Source: Pseudomonas sp. TH43 (lineage in GTDB: Bacteria > Pseudomonadota > Gammaproteobacteria > Pseudomonadales > Pseudomonadaceae). From it: a stretch of DNA of 64,000 nucleotides. The notes below the pieces were generated by a model. The model was not told the DNA's origin, did no database searches, and saw only the letters and a program-made list of their open reading frames with translations. Made by a program: the position numbers and the translations under genes. Below are positions 18,440 through 27,122 of the stretch, piece after piece (the first letter of the stretch is position 1; each line of letters begins with the position of its first letter). The stretch is taken from assembly GCF_016650635.1 (NCBI RefSeq), contig NZ_JAEKFI010000003.1, positions 868,001 through 932,000 on the forward strand. Direction: 5' to 3'.

Positions 18440-19366
18440 ATGCGATTTACTCTCCGTCAACTGCAAGTCTTCGTCGCCGTCGCCCAGCAGGAAAGCGTAT
18501 CCCGTGCTGCGGGTCTGCTCAACCTCTCGCAGTCGGCCGCGAGCACCTCGATCACCGAACTGGAGCGCCAGTCCAGCTGCCAGCTGTTCGACCGCGCCGG
18601 CAAACGGCTGAGCCTCAACGCCCTCGGCAAACAGCTGTTGCCACAAGCGGTGGCCCTGCTCGACCAGGCCAAGGAAATCGAAGACCTGCTCAACGGCAAA
18701 TCCGGTTTTGGCTCGCTGTCGGTCGGCGCGACGCTGACCATCGGCAATTACCTGGCGACCTTGCTGATCGGCAGCTTCATGCAGCGCCACCCGGAAAGCC
18801 AAGTGAAACTGCACGTGCAGAACACGGCCAATATCGTGCAACAAGTTGCTCACTACGAAATTGATCTGGGTCTAATCGAAGGCGATTGCAGCCACCCGGA
18901 CATCGAAGTGCAGAGCTGGGTCGAGGATGAGTTGGTGGTGTTCTGCGCGCCGCAGCATCCATTGGCACAACGTGGCAGCGCGACCATGGAAGAATTGACC
19001 CACGAAGCGTGGATTCTGCGAGAACAAGGCTCTGGCACACGGCTGACCTTCGATCAGGCCATGCGTCATCACCGCAGTGCGCTGAATATTCGCCTCGAGC
19101 TGGAACACACCGAAGCGATCAAACGCGCGGTGGAATCGGGACTTGGAATTGGCTGCATCTCGCGCCTGGCGCTGCGCGACGCCTTTCGGCGCGGCAGTCT
19201 GGTGCCGGTGGAGACACCGGATCTGGATCTGGCGCGGCAGTTCTACTTCATCTGGCACAAGCAGAAGTACCAGACCTCGGCCATGCGCGAGTTTCTCGAG
19301 CTGTGCCGCGCTTTCACCGCCGGGGTGCAGCGCAGCGACGAGATCGTCTTGCCGACTATCGCTTAA
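18440..19366 (+). CDS. finR: LysR-family regulator FinR
   Basis: A 308-residue LysR-type regulator. The N-terminal winged helix-turn-helix (LRQLQVFVAVAQQESVSRAAGLLNLSQ) is followed by a substrate-binding-like effector domain from about residue 90. It lies divergent from fpr across 132 bp. In P. putida and P. aeruginosa the same pair is known: FinR activates fpr in response to superoxide. Identity rests on this arrangement plus the LysR domain. The start follows immediately after an AT-rich region that should hold both promoters. The stop overlaps dgkA by 4 bp in convergent orientation. Confidence 0.88.
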   Translation: MRFTLRQLQVFVAVAQQESVSRAAGLLNLSQSAASTSITELERQSSCQLFDRAGKRLSLNALGKQLLPQAVALLDQAKEIEDLLNGKSGFGSLSVGATLTIGNYLATLLIGSFMQRHPESQVKLHVQNTANIVQQVAHYEIDLGLIEGDCSHPDIEVQSWVEDELVVFCAPQHPLAQRGSATMEELTHEAWILREQGSGTRLTFDQAMRHHRSALNIRLELEHTEAIKRAVESGLGIGCISRLALRDAFRRGSLVPVETPDLDLARQFYFIWHKQKYQTSAMREFLELCRAFTAGVQRSDEIVLPTIA

Positions 19367-19725
19367 AGCAGAATCACTGCCCACACCAGCGCGATCATGC
19401 TCAGCGCCACGAATTGAGCAGCGCTGCCCATGTCCTTGGCGTTCTTCGACAGCGGGTGCAGCTCCAGCGAAATGCGGTCGATGGCCGCTTCGACTGCCGA
19501 GTTCAGCAACTCGACGATCAGCGCCAGCAAGCACACGGCAATCAACAGTGCCTGTTCAACGCGGCTGACATTGAGGAAGAACGTCAGCGGAACCAGCACC
19601 ACATTGAGCAGTACCAGTTGACGGAACGCTGCTTCGCCGGTGAAGGCTGCACGCAGGCCGTCCAGCGAATAACCGGAAGCATTGAGGATGCGTTTCAGGC
19701 CGGTCTGGCCCTTGAAAGGTGACAT
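19363..19725 (-). CDS. dgkA: Diacylglycerol kinase
   Basis: A 120-residue inner-membrane DgkA, the usual size. It begins SPFKGQTGLKRILNASGYSL with the family's surface helix, and the signature E-L-L-N-S-A-V-E-A-A-I-D is at about residues 74–85, with the catalytic Glu. Three hydrophobic helices are visible. It rephosphorylates diacylglycerol released by periplasmic glucan and LPS modification. The ATG starting MSPFKG was preferred to one six codons upstream. The P. aeruginosa neighbour is also erdR (PA3603/PA3604). Confidence 0.93.
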   Translation of the reverse strand: MSPFKGQTGLKRILNASGYSLDGLRAAFTGEAAFRQLVLLNVVLVPLTFFLNVSRVEQALLIAVCLLALIVELLNSAVEAAIDRISLELHPLSKNAKDMGSAAQFVALSMIALVWAVILL

Positions 19726-19799
19726 AAAGTAGAAACCAACCAAAAAGGAGTGGGAAAGCTAGTTCAACAAAAGTCAAAAAAGCGTGAAGACGCCAGCCT

Positions 19800-20450
19800 T
19801 TATTGGCTCGGAATTGACTCAAGTTGTTGCAGCAGTAAAGCTGCTTGCGTGCGAGTGCGCACATTCAGCTTGCGAAAGATCGCCGTGACGTGGGCCTTGA
19901 TGGTCGCTTCGGACACGCTCAGCTCATAGGCAATCTGCTTGTTCAGCAGGCCTTCGCAGACCATGGTCAATACCCGGAACTGCTGTGGCGTCAGGCTGGC
20001 GAGGCCATCGCTGGCGGCTTTCGCTTCGTCAGAAACGCTGACGGCTTCGAAGGCTTGCGGTGGCCAGAACACATCGCCGTCGAGCACTTTGCGCACCGCT
20101 TCTTGAATCACGCTGAGGTCGCTGGACTTCGGAATAAAGCCACTGGCCCCGAACTCACGAGACTTGACCATCACCGAAGCTTCTTCCTGGGCCGACACCA
20201 TTACCACTGGAATCTGCGGGTATTGCCCGCGCAACATCACCAGTCCGGAAAACCCGAACGCGCCGGGCATGTTCAGATCCAGCAGAACCAGATCCCAATC
20301 AGCCTTTTCAGTCAGACGCGTTTCCAGTTCGGCGATGCTCGCCACTTCCACCAGGCGTACATCCGGGCCAAGGCCCAGCGTCACCGCTTGGTGCAGTGCG
20401 CTACGAAACAAGGGGTGATCATCGGCAATCAGGATGTCGTATGTGGCCAT
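19800..20450 (-). CDS. erdR: LuxR-family response regulator ErdR
   Basis: A 216-residue NarL/FixJ-type response regulator. The receiver domain shows DDHPLFR with the acidic pair, LLDLNMPG with the phospho-acceptor Asp near residue 58, and a conserved Lys in FIPKSSD. The C-terminal LuxR-type HTH reads LTPQQFRVLTMVCEGLLNKQIA. Position next to dgkA matches PA3604 (ErdR), a regulator of ethanol and short-chain acid oxidation in P. aeruginosa. No sensor kinase gene lies beside it. Confidence 0.87.
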   Translation of the reverse strand: MATYDILIADDHPLFRSALHQAVTLGLGPDVRLVEVASIAELETRLTEKADWDLVLLDLNMPGAFGFSGLVMLRGQYPQIPVVMVSAQEEASVMVKSREFGASGFIPKSSDLSVIQEAVRKVLDGDVFWPPQAFEAVSVSDEAKAASDGLASLTPQQFRVLTMVCEGLLNKQIAYELSVSEATIKAHVTAIFRKLNVRTRTQAALLLQQLESIPSQ

Positions 20451-20676
20451 TTTTCAAATGATCCTGTTTTTGATGGCAGACCCGGTGCATTCCGGTCTGG
20501 CCAAAGCAACTCAAGATGCCGCTTTGTAGCGGTATCCACAGGGGCACGTTCAACGCCAATAACCAGCAAACACGGCGTTTCAAACCTTGGCCGCACCCTA
20601 ATCGGCGCCAAGCATGCCCAGCGAAGACTGGGTGGTCAAGCAGCACGGCCGCCGGTGTGTAGAGTATGGGCCACTA

Positions 20677-21420
20677 TCAGGCCAACTCAGGCTGCGGCTT
20701 TCGTATATAGCGCTGCAACTCGGCATGGGCCGGGGTTGACTCATTCATATCCAATTGTTGCTTGGCGCCGAGGTAATGCTGGCTGAACACGTCGAAGTAG
20801 GCGTCCAGCGCCGAAGCGGCATCGCTGTCGCCGGCCAGTTCCAGGCACAACGCCGCGACTTCGGCGGTGCACAAATGCTCACTGCGGGTTGAACGGCGCA
20901 AGCGGTAGCGCGAGAGCTTGTCGGGCAGCAGGCTCAGGATCGGCAAACTGTCGAAGTACGGGCTCTTGCGGAAGATCTTGCGAGCTTCGGTCCAGGTCGC
21001 GTCCAGCAGAATGAACAGCGGACGTTTGCTGCTATCGGCGGCGACTGCGTTGGTCACCCGCGAAGGTTCGACGTATTCGCCGGGAAACACCAGATAGGGT
21101 TGCCATTGCGGATCGCTGAGCAGCGCCAGCATCTGCGCGTCGGGCTCAGTGCGCGACCAGATGAATGCGTGGTTATCGCGCACCACGTCGGCAATCAGCC
21201 AACCGGTATTGCTCGGTTTGAACACTTCCTTGCCGGTCATGATCAGGCACACGCCGGAACGGGTTTCGACGGTAGGTCGCCAGGCGCACAGGCAATGGCT
21301 GATGATGACGCGACAGTCGCGGCAACGCTCGGAGCGAAAGCCACGGGCCTGAATCGGCTTGATGCCTTCATCTTCGCGCTGATCGCGCAGACGGGCGACA
21401 GCGTTGGGGGCATGGTTCAT
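20677..21420 (-). CDS. DTW-domain tRNA-uridine aminocarboxypropyltransferase
   Basis: A 247-residue DTW-domain protein. A cysteine cluster near residue 30 (CRDCRVIISHCLCAW) probably binds metal. LLDATWTEARKI carries the D-A-T-W variant of the DTW motif, and STRSEHLCTAEV is the conserved S/T-x-x-E block. The E. coli relative TapT makes acp3U47 in tRNA. I chose the ATG starting MNHAPNAV because the 55 residues before it lack family features. Function is from family knowledge. Confidence 0.85.
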   Translation of the reverse strand: MNHAPNAVARLRDQREDEGIKPIQARGFRSERCRDCRVIISHCLCAWRPTVETRSGVCLIMTGKEVFKPSNTGWLIADVVRDNHAFIWSRTEPDAQMLALLSDPQWQPYLVFPGEYVEPSRVTNAVAADSSKRPLFILLDATWTEARKIFRKSPYFDSLPILSLLPDKLSRYRLRRSTRSEHLCTAEVAALCLELAGDSDAASALDAYFDVFSQHYLGAKQQLDMNESTPAHAELQRYIRKPQPELA

Positions 21421-21609
21421 CGCAGGCAACGCCGGCAGACAGGAAAACTCGACACGAACAACACTCGGCAAGGCAATAAAGGCCAGCAGTTTACCAGAGC
21501 GACGGGCACAAGCCTGTACCGTCCAGACCGGCTCCCCTATAATTCGCCGCCACTGAACGCACAGCCCCGAGGCTGGTCGAACCACCAGTCACCGAATCAG
21601 GAGAGTTTC

Positions 21610-22035
21610 ATGCTGCGCCTTATCGTTCCCACCGCTGCCATTCTGCTGGCGTCGTCCTTCACCGCTCAGGCTGCCTCGCTGAGTGAGCAGAATCTGAATC
21701 GCGAGCTGCGCAATGTCGCCGCCCAAAGCAGCGTCGGCACGCCACGCGCAATCAATGAAGACATTCTTGATCAGGGCTACACCGTTGAAGGTACTCAGCT
21801 GATCAATCATCTTAGCGTGCAAAAGAGCCACGCCGACAAAATGCGTGCTGACCCTAAAGCCGTGTATTTCCAGTTGGGAGCCTCGGTGTGCAACAACCCT
21901 TCGTTCCGCAAACTGATGGCCAAAGGCGCGATCATGCGTTACGACTTCACTGAAGTGAAAACCAACAAAGCGATCGGCTCCGCCAGCTACCAGGAATCGG
22001 ATTGCCCGAAAGCCGCACCGGCGAAGAAGAAGTAA
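21610..22035 (+). CDS. Secreted QSregVF-family protein (PA3611-like)
   Basis: A 141-residue protein with a clear signal peptide (MLRLIVPTAAILLASSFTAQA, cleavage after AQA about residue 21). The mature part contains two Cys residues (VCNN and SDCPK) that may form a disulfide, and ends in a basic AAPAKKK tail. It looks like the small family built around P. aeruginosa PA3611, a putative quorum-sensing-regulated secreted virulence factor, and it sits in the matching neighbourhood. The start follows GGAGAG by 4–5 nt. No biochemical function is known to me. Confidence 0.7.
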   Translation: MLRLIVPTAAILLASSFTAQAASLSEQNLNRELRNVAAQSSVGTPRAINEDILDQGYTVEGTQLINHLSVQKSHADKMRADPKAVYFQLGASVCNNPSFRKLMAKGAIMRYDFTEVKTNKAIGSASYQESDCPKAAPAKKK

Positions 22036-22230
22036 CTAACGTGAATTCGCGCGCCGCTGTTCATCCTCGGCGCGCAGTTCGGCCAGCAAGGCCTGTAAAT
22101 AGTGCGAGCGACGTTCGCCACCTGCCAGCCGTCGGCAGCACTCCTCTTCGAGACTGACATGATTGGTCTCGGCTGAAGCCTTCAACATTCGATACAACTG
22201 CGTATCGATCTCCAGAATCACTCTGGCCAT
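22036..22230 (-). CDS. Small Arc/CopG-like (ribbon-helix-helix) protein
   Basis: A 64-residue protein, MARVILEIDTQLYRMLKASAETNHVSLEEEC…, with the pattern of a ribbon-helix-helix DNA-binding domain: a short beta strand (ARVILEID), then two helices. The C-terminus is charged. The start is supported by GGAGG 8 nt upstream. It is convergent with the secreted protein gene; the stop codons are adjacent. RHH proteins are often repressors or antitoxins, but no toxin gene is next to it, so its role is open. Confidence 0.65.
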   Translation of the reverse strand: MARVILEIDTQLYRMLKASAETNHVSLEEECCRRLAGGERRSHYLQALLAELRAEDEQRRANSR

Positions 22231-22583
22231 CTGTGCCGCCTCCTTGCTACCCACAAATCCTTGAATAGCGTGCACCTTGCGTACGGTTGCTGACGCACAG
22301 TTGTCGTACGGCGCCTGTAAGTTAGTTAATCAGAGGGATTGCTAGCCGGAGCACGTTCGGACGAGCGGTGTCGGGATTGATAAAACATTAATGAGCGGTT
22401 TACAGCCTTAACGTTGCGGCGCAATGATCCAGTCAGCGCAATTGCGCGCAAGGGTCTAAATTCAGAGTATTCCCGATCATGGGTTAACAGCAGGAAAGGA
22501 ACTGCTGGTCGTGTGTGTTTTTTGCAGCGCGGCACTGACGCCGCGCGTCAGGGCCATCCGCTCTGTGCAGAAGGAGACGTTGA
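22231..22583. other. Intergenic stretch without a recognised gene
   Basis: About 350 bp between two divergent genes. Apart from an SD-like aaggaga before the downstream gene I see nothing I can name. A GC-rich imperfect hairpin (gcgcggcactgacgccgcgc, 22526–22545) lies 40 bp before the LOG-family start. Confidence 0.5.
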
Positions 22584-23702
22584 ATGCCTTACCAACCGAA
22601 TGACTTGCTCAGCCGTCATTTTCAGGAAAGCGGTCCTGACCTCATCAACCAGGTCGAAGAACAACTCAACCGTGTTTCCCCCAACAGCCTGAACATTCCC
22701 ATCTACCGCGACATGATCCTCACCGTGCTGCGCATGGCACAGGAAGACCACAACCGCTGGAACGCCAAGATCACCCTGCAAGCCCTGCGCGAACTGGAAC
22801 AAGCCTTTCGAGTACTGGAGAAATTCAAGGGACGACGCAAAGTCACGGTGTTCGGCTCGGCGCGCACGCCGGTCGAGCATCCGTTGTATGCCATGGCACG
22901 AGAACTCGGCGCCGCATTGGCGCGCTCGGACATGATGGTCATCACCGGAGCCGGAGGCGGCATCATGGCCGCCGCGCATGAAGGCGCTGGCCGCGATCAC
23001 AGCCTTGGGTTCAACATCACCCTGCCCTTCGAACAACATGCCAACCCGACTGTCGACGGCACCGGCAATCTGCTGCCGTTCCACTTTTTCTTCACGCGCA
23101 AGCTGTTCTTTGTCAAAGAGGCCGACGCGCTGGTGTTGTGCCCCGGCGGTTTCGGCACGCTGGATGAGGCGCTGGAGGTGCTGACCCTGATCCAGACCGG
23201 CAAAAGTCCGCTAGTGCCGGTAGTTTTGCTGGATGTACCGGGCGGCACGTTCTGGCAAGGCGCGATGGATTTCATCCGCCAGCAGTTGGAAGACAACCAT
23301 TACATCCTGCCGACCGACATGAAGCTGATGCGTCTGGTTTATACCGTCGAGGACGCGGTAGAGCAGATCAACCAGTTTTACAGCAACTTCCACTCCAGCC
23401 GCTGGCTCAAGCGGCAATTCGTGATGCGCATGCATCACAAGCTCAGCGATCAGGCGCTTGAGCACATGCAGGAATCTTTTGCCGATCTGTGCTTGAGCGA
23501 CCAGTTTCATCAACATGCCTACAGTGGCGAGGAACACGACGAAGCGCAGTTCAGCCATCTGGCGCGGTTGGCCTTCGCTTTTAATGCTCGCACTCACGGG
23601 CGTCTGCGGGAGTTGATCGATTACATCAACCTGCCGGAAAACTGGGCTGACTCCAGACCGCAAACAGCACAACGCAGTCGCGAGCCGTCAAAGGCAATTT
23701 GA
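22584..23702 (+). CDS. LOG-family Rossmann-fold protein (TIGR00730-like)
   Basis: A 372-residue cytoplasmic protein. The middle holds a Rossmann fold with VFGSARTP, ITGAGGGIMAAAHEGA and the LOG signature PGGFGTLDEALE (about residues 189–200). LOG proteins hydrolyse nucleoside 5'-monophosphates to free base and ribose phosphate; plant members make active cytokinin. This is the long form with extra N- and C-terminal helical regions, closer to E. coli PpnN than to short LOGs. Substrate is not proven. The SD is aaggaga, about 8 nt before the ATG. Confidence 0.8.
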   Translation: MPYQPNDLLSRHFQESGPDLINQVEEQLNRVSPNSLNIPIYRDMILTVLRMAQEDHNRWNAKITLQALRELEQAFRVLEKFKGRRKVTVFGSARTPVEHPLYAMARELGAALARSDMMVITGAGGGIMAAAHEGAGRDHSLGFNITLPFEQHANPTVDGTGNLLPFHFFFTRKLFFVKEADALVLCPGGFGTLDEALEVLTLIQTGKSPLVPVVLLDVPGGTFWQGAMDFIRQQLEDNHYILPTDMKLMRLVYTVEDAVEQINQFYSNFHSSRWLKRQFVMRMHHKLSDQALEHMQESFADLCLSDQFHQHAYSGEEHDEAQFSHLARLAFAFNARTHGRLRELIDYINLPENWADSRPQTAQRSREPSKAI

Positions 23703-23706
23703 AGGC

Positions 23707-23746
23707 AAAAAAAAACGGCCCGCTATTTTCATAGCGGGCCGTTTTT
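23707..23746. terminator. Bidirectional terminator between LOG gene and recX
   Basis: aaaacggcccgcta and tagcgggccgtttt pair around a short loop, with A- and T-runs on the two sides. Confidence 0.9.
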
Positions 23747-23757
23747 GTTGAATCGTT

Positions 23758-24228
23758 TTAATCGTCCATGCCGCGACCGCTGAACAAGCGGTTGATCATC
23801 TCCATCGAAAAGCCCCGATAGGCGAGGAGCCGGCCCTGCTTGGCCCGTTCTTTGGCATCGATCGGCAAATGTCCGGAAAACTTGCGCTGCCACGTGTCCT
23901 GAAGCTGCTGCTGCCAACTGATACCGCTTTCGCGCAGGGCGAGTTCGATATCGGCACGTTGTAAACCGCGCTGACTGAGTTCCTCGCGAATCCGCAAAGG
24001 GCCATAACCGGAACGGGCACGGTAGGAAACAAAGCTTTCAAGGTAACGCGCTTCGGAAAGCAGCCCTTCTTCCGTTAAACGGTCGAGGGCTGTTTCGATC
24101 ATCTCCGCCTCAGCGCCGCGTTGACGCAGTTTGCGCGTCAACTCGACTCGACCGTGCTCGCGGCGTGCGAGCAGATCCATGGCGGTTCGCCGCACCGCGA
24201 CGAGGGTATCGAGTACAGCGGTTGTCAT
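23758..24228 (-). CDS. recX: RecA modulator RecX
   Basis: A 156-residue RecX, all-helical, made of three RecX three-helix repeats. Typical segments are [35 protein letters not shown] and [13 protein letters not shown]. It binds the RecA filament groove and limits filament growth. It follows recA by 8 bp, so the two are cotranscribed, often by read-through of recA. Confidence 0.95.
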   Translation of the reverse strand: MTTAVLDTLVAVRRTAMDLLARREHGRVELTRKLRQRGAEAEMIETALDRLTEEGLLSEARYLESFVSYRARSGYGPLRIREELSQRGLQRADIELALRESGISWQQQLQDTWQRKFSGHLPIDAKERAKQGRLLAYRGFSMEMINRLFSGRGMDD

Positions 24229-24236
24229 CGTGGCAA

Positions 24237-25292
24237 TCAGATATCAGCGTCGGCCAGGTCGTCTGCAGTCTCTTTGACTGCGGAAGCCTTGGAGTCGATC
24301 ACTGTAGGAGTCAGCAGCTTGTCACGCAGTTGCTTCTCGAGCTTCGCAGCGATTTCCGGGTTATCCGCCAGGAACTTGGCCGAGTTGGCCTTGCCCTGAC
24401 CGATCTTGGTGCCTTCATAGGCATACCAGGCGCCGGACTTCTCGACGAAACCATGCAGTACGCCCAGGTCGATCATCTCGCCGTTGAGGTAGATGCCCTT
24501 GCCGTAAAGAATCTGGAACTCCGCCTGACGGAACGGCGAAGCCACCTTGTTCTTCACAACCTTGACGCGGGTTTCGCTGCCGACCACTTCGTCGCCTTCT
24601 TTCACCGCGCCGGTACGGCGGATGTCGAGACGAACCGAAGCGTAGAATTTCAGAGCGTTACCACCGGTGGTGGTTTCCGGACTACCGAACATCACGCCGA
24701 TCTTCATACGGATCTGGTTGATGAAGATTACCAGGCAGTTGGCGTTCTTGATGTTACCGGTAATTTTACGCAGCGCCTGGGACATCAGACGGGCTTGCAG
24801 GCCCACGTGCATGTCGCCCATTTCGCCTTCGATTTCAGCTTTAGGCACCAGTGCTGCCACGGAGTCGACGATGATCACGTCAACAGCGTTGGAACGCACC
24901 AGCATGTCGGTGATTTCCAGAGCCTGTTCGCCAGTGTCCGGCTGGGACACCAACAGGTCGTCGACGTTAACGCCCAGCTTGCCGGCGTACTCAGGGTCGA
25001 GGGCGTGTTCGGCGTCGACGAATGCGCAGGTCGCGCCGGCTTTTTGAGCCTGGGCGATCACGGACAGTGTCAGTGTGGTTTTACCGGAGGATTCAGGACC
25101 GTAGATCTCAACGATACGGCCTTTTGGCAGGCCGCCGATGCCGAGAGCAATGTCCAGACCCAGAGAGCCAGTAGAGATAGCCGGGATCGCCTGACGGTCT
25201 TGATCGCCCATACGCATCACGGCACCCTTGCCGAATTGACGTTCGATCTGACCCAGGGCCGCAGCCAAGGCTTTCTTCTTGTTGTCGTCCAT
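24237..25292 (-). CDS. recA: Recombinase RecA
   Basis: A 351-residue RecA. Walker [10 protein letters not shown] is at residues 64–72, and the family signature [14 protein letters not shown] and DNA-binding loops are present. The C-terminus is acidic (ADDLADADI). It forms filaments on single-stranded DNA, drives strand exchange and triggers self-cleavage of LexA-like repressors, including the PrtR-like tailocin repressor at 57.0 kb. MDDNKKKAL is the normal start; an upstream ATG adds four residues. Confidence 0.98.
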   Translation of the reverse strand: MDDNKKKALAAALGQIERQFGKGAVMRMGDQDRQAIPAISTGSLGLDIALGIGGLPKGRIVEIYGPESSGKTTLTLSVIAQAQKAGATCAFVDAEHALDPEYAGKLGVNVDDLLVSQPDTGEQALEITDMLVRSNAVDVIIVDSVAALVPKAEIEGEMGDMHVGLQARLMSQALRKITGNIKNANCLVIFINQIRMKIGVMFGSPETTTGGNALKFYASVRLDIRRTGAVKEGDEVVGSETRVKVVKNKVASPFRQAEFQILYGKGIYLNGEMIDLGVLHGFVEKSGAWYAYEGTKIGQGKANSAKFLADNPEIAAKLEKQLRDKLLTPTVIDSKASAVKETADDLADADI

Positions 25293-25332
25293 TAAAGTCC
25301 TCACGTAATCAATAAGGCCTGACGGCCAACAC

Positions 25333-25348
25333 CTGTATAAGTAGCCAG
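25333..25348 (-). promoter_or_regulatory. LexA (SOS) box of recA
   Basis: CTGT-ATAAGTAG-CCAG, about 40 bp before the recA start, with one mismatch to CTGT-N8-ACAG; the half-site variant is the same as at dinB. Confidence 0.75.
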
Positions 25349-25375
25349 TATTATTCCACAGCGTTCGCGGATCGC

Positions 25376-25876
25376 CTACCCCTGATTTTCGATTTCTCGT
25401 GCCGCTAGTCGCAGGAGCCCCTCTAGCGCGGCCTTCACCGTTTGTCGGCGGACTTCATCGCGGTTACCGGGGAAGTGTTGGACCTCACTGGAAACCAGGT
25501 CACCCACGCCCCAGGCCAACCAGACGGTGCCCACCGGTTTGCTCGGGGAACCACCGTCGGGCCCGGCAACGCCGCTGACCGCGACGGCAAATCGCGCCAG
25601 GCTTTTTTCCTGAGCGCCCCGCACCATTGCCTCGACCACTTCACGACTGACCGCGCCCACCGTCTCGAACAACGCCCCCGGCACATTCAGTTGCTGGGTT
25701 TTCTGCCGGTTGGAGTAGGTCACATAACCGGCTTCAAACCACGCCGAGCTGCCCGGAATTCGTGTGATGGCTTCGGCAATTCCGCCACCGGTACAGGATT
25801 CGGCAGTGGTGACATGGGCATTGAGCACTTGCAGGCGTCGGCCAAGTTCGGCAGCCAGTTGAGTGAGATCTTTCAC
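25376..25876 (-). CDS. pncC: CinA C-terminal-type nicotinamide-nucleotide amidase
   Basis: A 166-residue protein made only of the CinA C-terminal domain. Family motifs seen are [16 protein letters not shown] (about residues 22–37), [11 protein letters not shown], and [21 protein letters not shown]. Members deamidate NMN to nicotinic acid mononucleotide for NAD recycling. I chose the GTG with GGAG six bases upstream ([10 protein letters not shown]); an ATG 72 bp upstream overlaps the end of the Rz gene and would add 24 atypical residues. It marks the left border of the tailocin insertion. Confidence 0.87.
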   Translation of the reverse strand: MKDLTQLAAELGRRLQVLNAHVTTAESCTGGGIAEAITRIPGSSAWFEAGYVTYSNRQKTQQLNVPGALFETVGAVSREVVEAMVRGAQEKSLARFAVAVSGVAGPDGGSPSKPVGTVWLAWGVGDLVSSEVQHFPGNRDEVRRQTVKAALEGLLRLAAREIENQG

Positions 25877-25944
25877 GGCGCTCTCCGGATCGTGTGGAAT
25901 GCGTACCACCGTACACGACCCGGTTGCGCTTTCAATACACAGAC

Positions 25945-26463
25945 TCATTCAAAATGTGCAGACGCCAGCGCTCTGACATAGGCCTGACACGCCTGCAAGG
26001 CAATCAGTCCGCGGTCGCCGCTGTCGGTGATGGCGATAATTCGTTGAGCATGCGCCGGGTCAAGTCGGGCGCGTACGGTTGCATGATCCACGCCGCCGGC
26101 ACTGGCGGAGGCTGGCACGTTGCAGCCTTGGGCAACGTCGTTGGCGTCGAGAAGGACTGACAGGCGCACATCAGCAGTGGCAAGGCGATCGCGCAGGCGA
26201 TCCTGATCACGTTGGGCATCGCTCAGCGCTCGAAAGTGGGTTTGTTCACTGGCGGCGAGCCGTTGCTCCAGCGCCAGACGTTTATCCTGCTCGGCCTGCT
26301 GTGCGGTGGCAGCGGACATGGTCAGTTGATTGAGGGTTTCGGCGTTTAACCGAGTTTGCTCCGCCAGTTGCCGGCCGTAGCGCCAGTCCTGCAATTGCCA
26401 GGCGGCAGCAAAAGCCCCCATGGCCAGCAACAAAAGGCCGATCACGCGCCAGGAGATAGGCAT
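25945..26463 (-). CDS. Rz-like inner-membrane spanin of the tailocin lysis cassette
   Basis: A 172-residue protein. Its N-terminal membrane anchor (ISWRVIGLLLLAMGAFAAAW) precedes a long helical, coiled-coil-prone periplasmic part (residues ~35–110, rich in Gln, Ala and Arg). This is the i-spanin layout; with Rz1 it links inner and outer membranes in the last step of lysis. The gene overlaps the lysozyme end by 22 bp and contains rz1 in another frame. It is the last tailocin gene before cinA. Confidence 0.87.
   Translation of the reverse strand: MPISWRVIGLLLLAMGAFAAAWQLQDWRYGRQLAEQTRLNAETLNQLTMSAATAQQAEQDKRLALEQRLAASEQTHFRALSDAQRDQDRLRDRLATADVRLSVLLDANDVAQGCNVPASASAGGVDHATVRARLDPAHAQRIIAITDSGDRGLIALQACQAYVRALASAHFE
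26004..26219 (-). CDS. Rz1-like outer-membrane lipoprotein spanin, nested in the Rz gene
   Basis: A 71-residue frame wholly inside the Rz gene, in a shifted frame. It has a signal peptide with lipobox LLMCAC (Cys about residue 18 or 20), a proline-bearing middle (QPPPVPAAW) and a short length, all as in Rz1 o-spanins. Nested or overlapping Rz/Rz1 pairs are well known in phages such as lambda and P2 (LysB/LysC). Confidence 0.85.
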   Translation of the reverse strand: MPNVIRIACAIALPLLMCACQSFSTPTTLPKAATCQPPPVPAAWIMQPYAPDLTRRMLNELSPSPTAATAD

Positions 26464-27008
26464 AACACCGCCCTCGCCCGCGCCCAGATCTCCAGACGAT
26501 CCTGCAATCCGTTCAACCCGCCGTTGATACGCCGAGTGATGGTGTTGAACTGATCGCGGTCGGCCAATTCGTTGAGGCCGTTCTGCTCCCAGAACCATGC
26601 CGCGGATTCGGTTGCCCATTGCGGTTGCTCGAGCAGTTCAGGCAACGACAGCAGACGCTCATCGCCAAACAGGCCAAGGCTGCATTGGCGATAGTTGCTG
26701 CGACCGGTGATCTGGATCAGCCCGCGACCACGATACTTTTGCCCATCGCCGTCAGCCTCAGGCGTATTGCCCAAACGCAAGGCCAAGGTGCCGGTGTCGT
26801 ATTTGCTCAGGTATTGGTTGTTGCCCAACTCCCGCACGTACTGCAACTGGCCCGACTCGTGACCGATCTGCGCGAGAAACGCAGCGATGCGTTTGGGCGA
26901 GTCGATGCGACGGCGCGCCATCGCGGAGTTGAGCGCAGAAACAAAAACGCCCGCTTGGGAGCGGGCGTTGGGCATGATGGTTTTAAGGTTGTCTTCAGTT
27001 ATTTGCAT
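26442..27008 (-). CDS. GH19-family lysozyme (endolysin) of the tailocins
   Basis: A 188-residue glycoside hydrolase family 19 enzyme that cuts peptidoglycan so that tailocins can leave the cell. Motifs include FLAQIGHESGQLQYVRE with the catalytic Glu about residue 53, YRGRGLIQITGRSNYR (family signature), and WATESAAWFWEQNGLN. No signal peptide is seen, so exit depends on the holin. GGAGG lies 9 nt before the ATG. Codons ~14–25 fold as a terminator-like hairpin. It follows the last fibre chaperone gene by about 115 bp. Confidence 0.9.
   Translation of the reverse strand: MQITEDNLKTIMPNARSQAGVFVSALNSAMARRRIDSPKRIAAFLAQIGHESGQLQYVRELGNNQYLSKYDTGTLALRLGNTPEADGDGQKYRGRGLIQITGRSNYRQCSLGLFGDERLLSLPELLEQPQWATESAAWFWEQNGLNELADRDQFNTITRRINGGLNGLQDRLEIWARARAVLCLSPGA
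26941..26969 (-). terminator. Terminator-like hairpin inside the lysozyme coding sequence
   Basis: On the coding strand AACGCCCGCT and AGCGGGCGTT form a perfect 10-bp stem around a 4-nt CCCA loop, followed by a TTTGTTTC tract. It covers roughly codons 14–25 of the lysozyme gene. It has all sequence features of an intrinsic terminator but lies within translated mRNA, so its effect would depend on ribosome coverage. Confidence 0.6.
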
Positions 27009-27122
27009 AATGCTTGATCCTCCCTGGATGTACTGCGATTGAACCATGGCCGGCGGCCCACGCCTGCCAGCCATTTCTTTCCGGAGTTTTCCGCTACTGC
27101 ATCCTCGTGGAATAAAGTGGGC

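Noticed and set aside
22036..22230. Toxin–antitoxin pair around the RHH-like protein
   Set aside because: No PIN, RelE or other toxin frame lies beside it on either strand; the neighbour is a secreted protein on the opposite strand.
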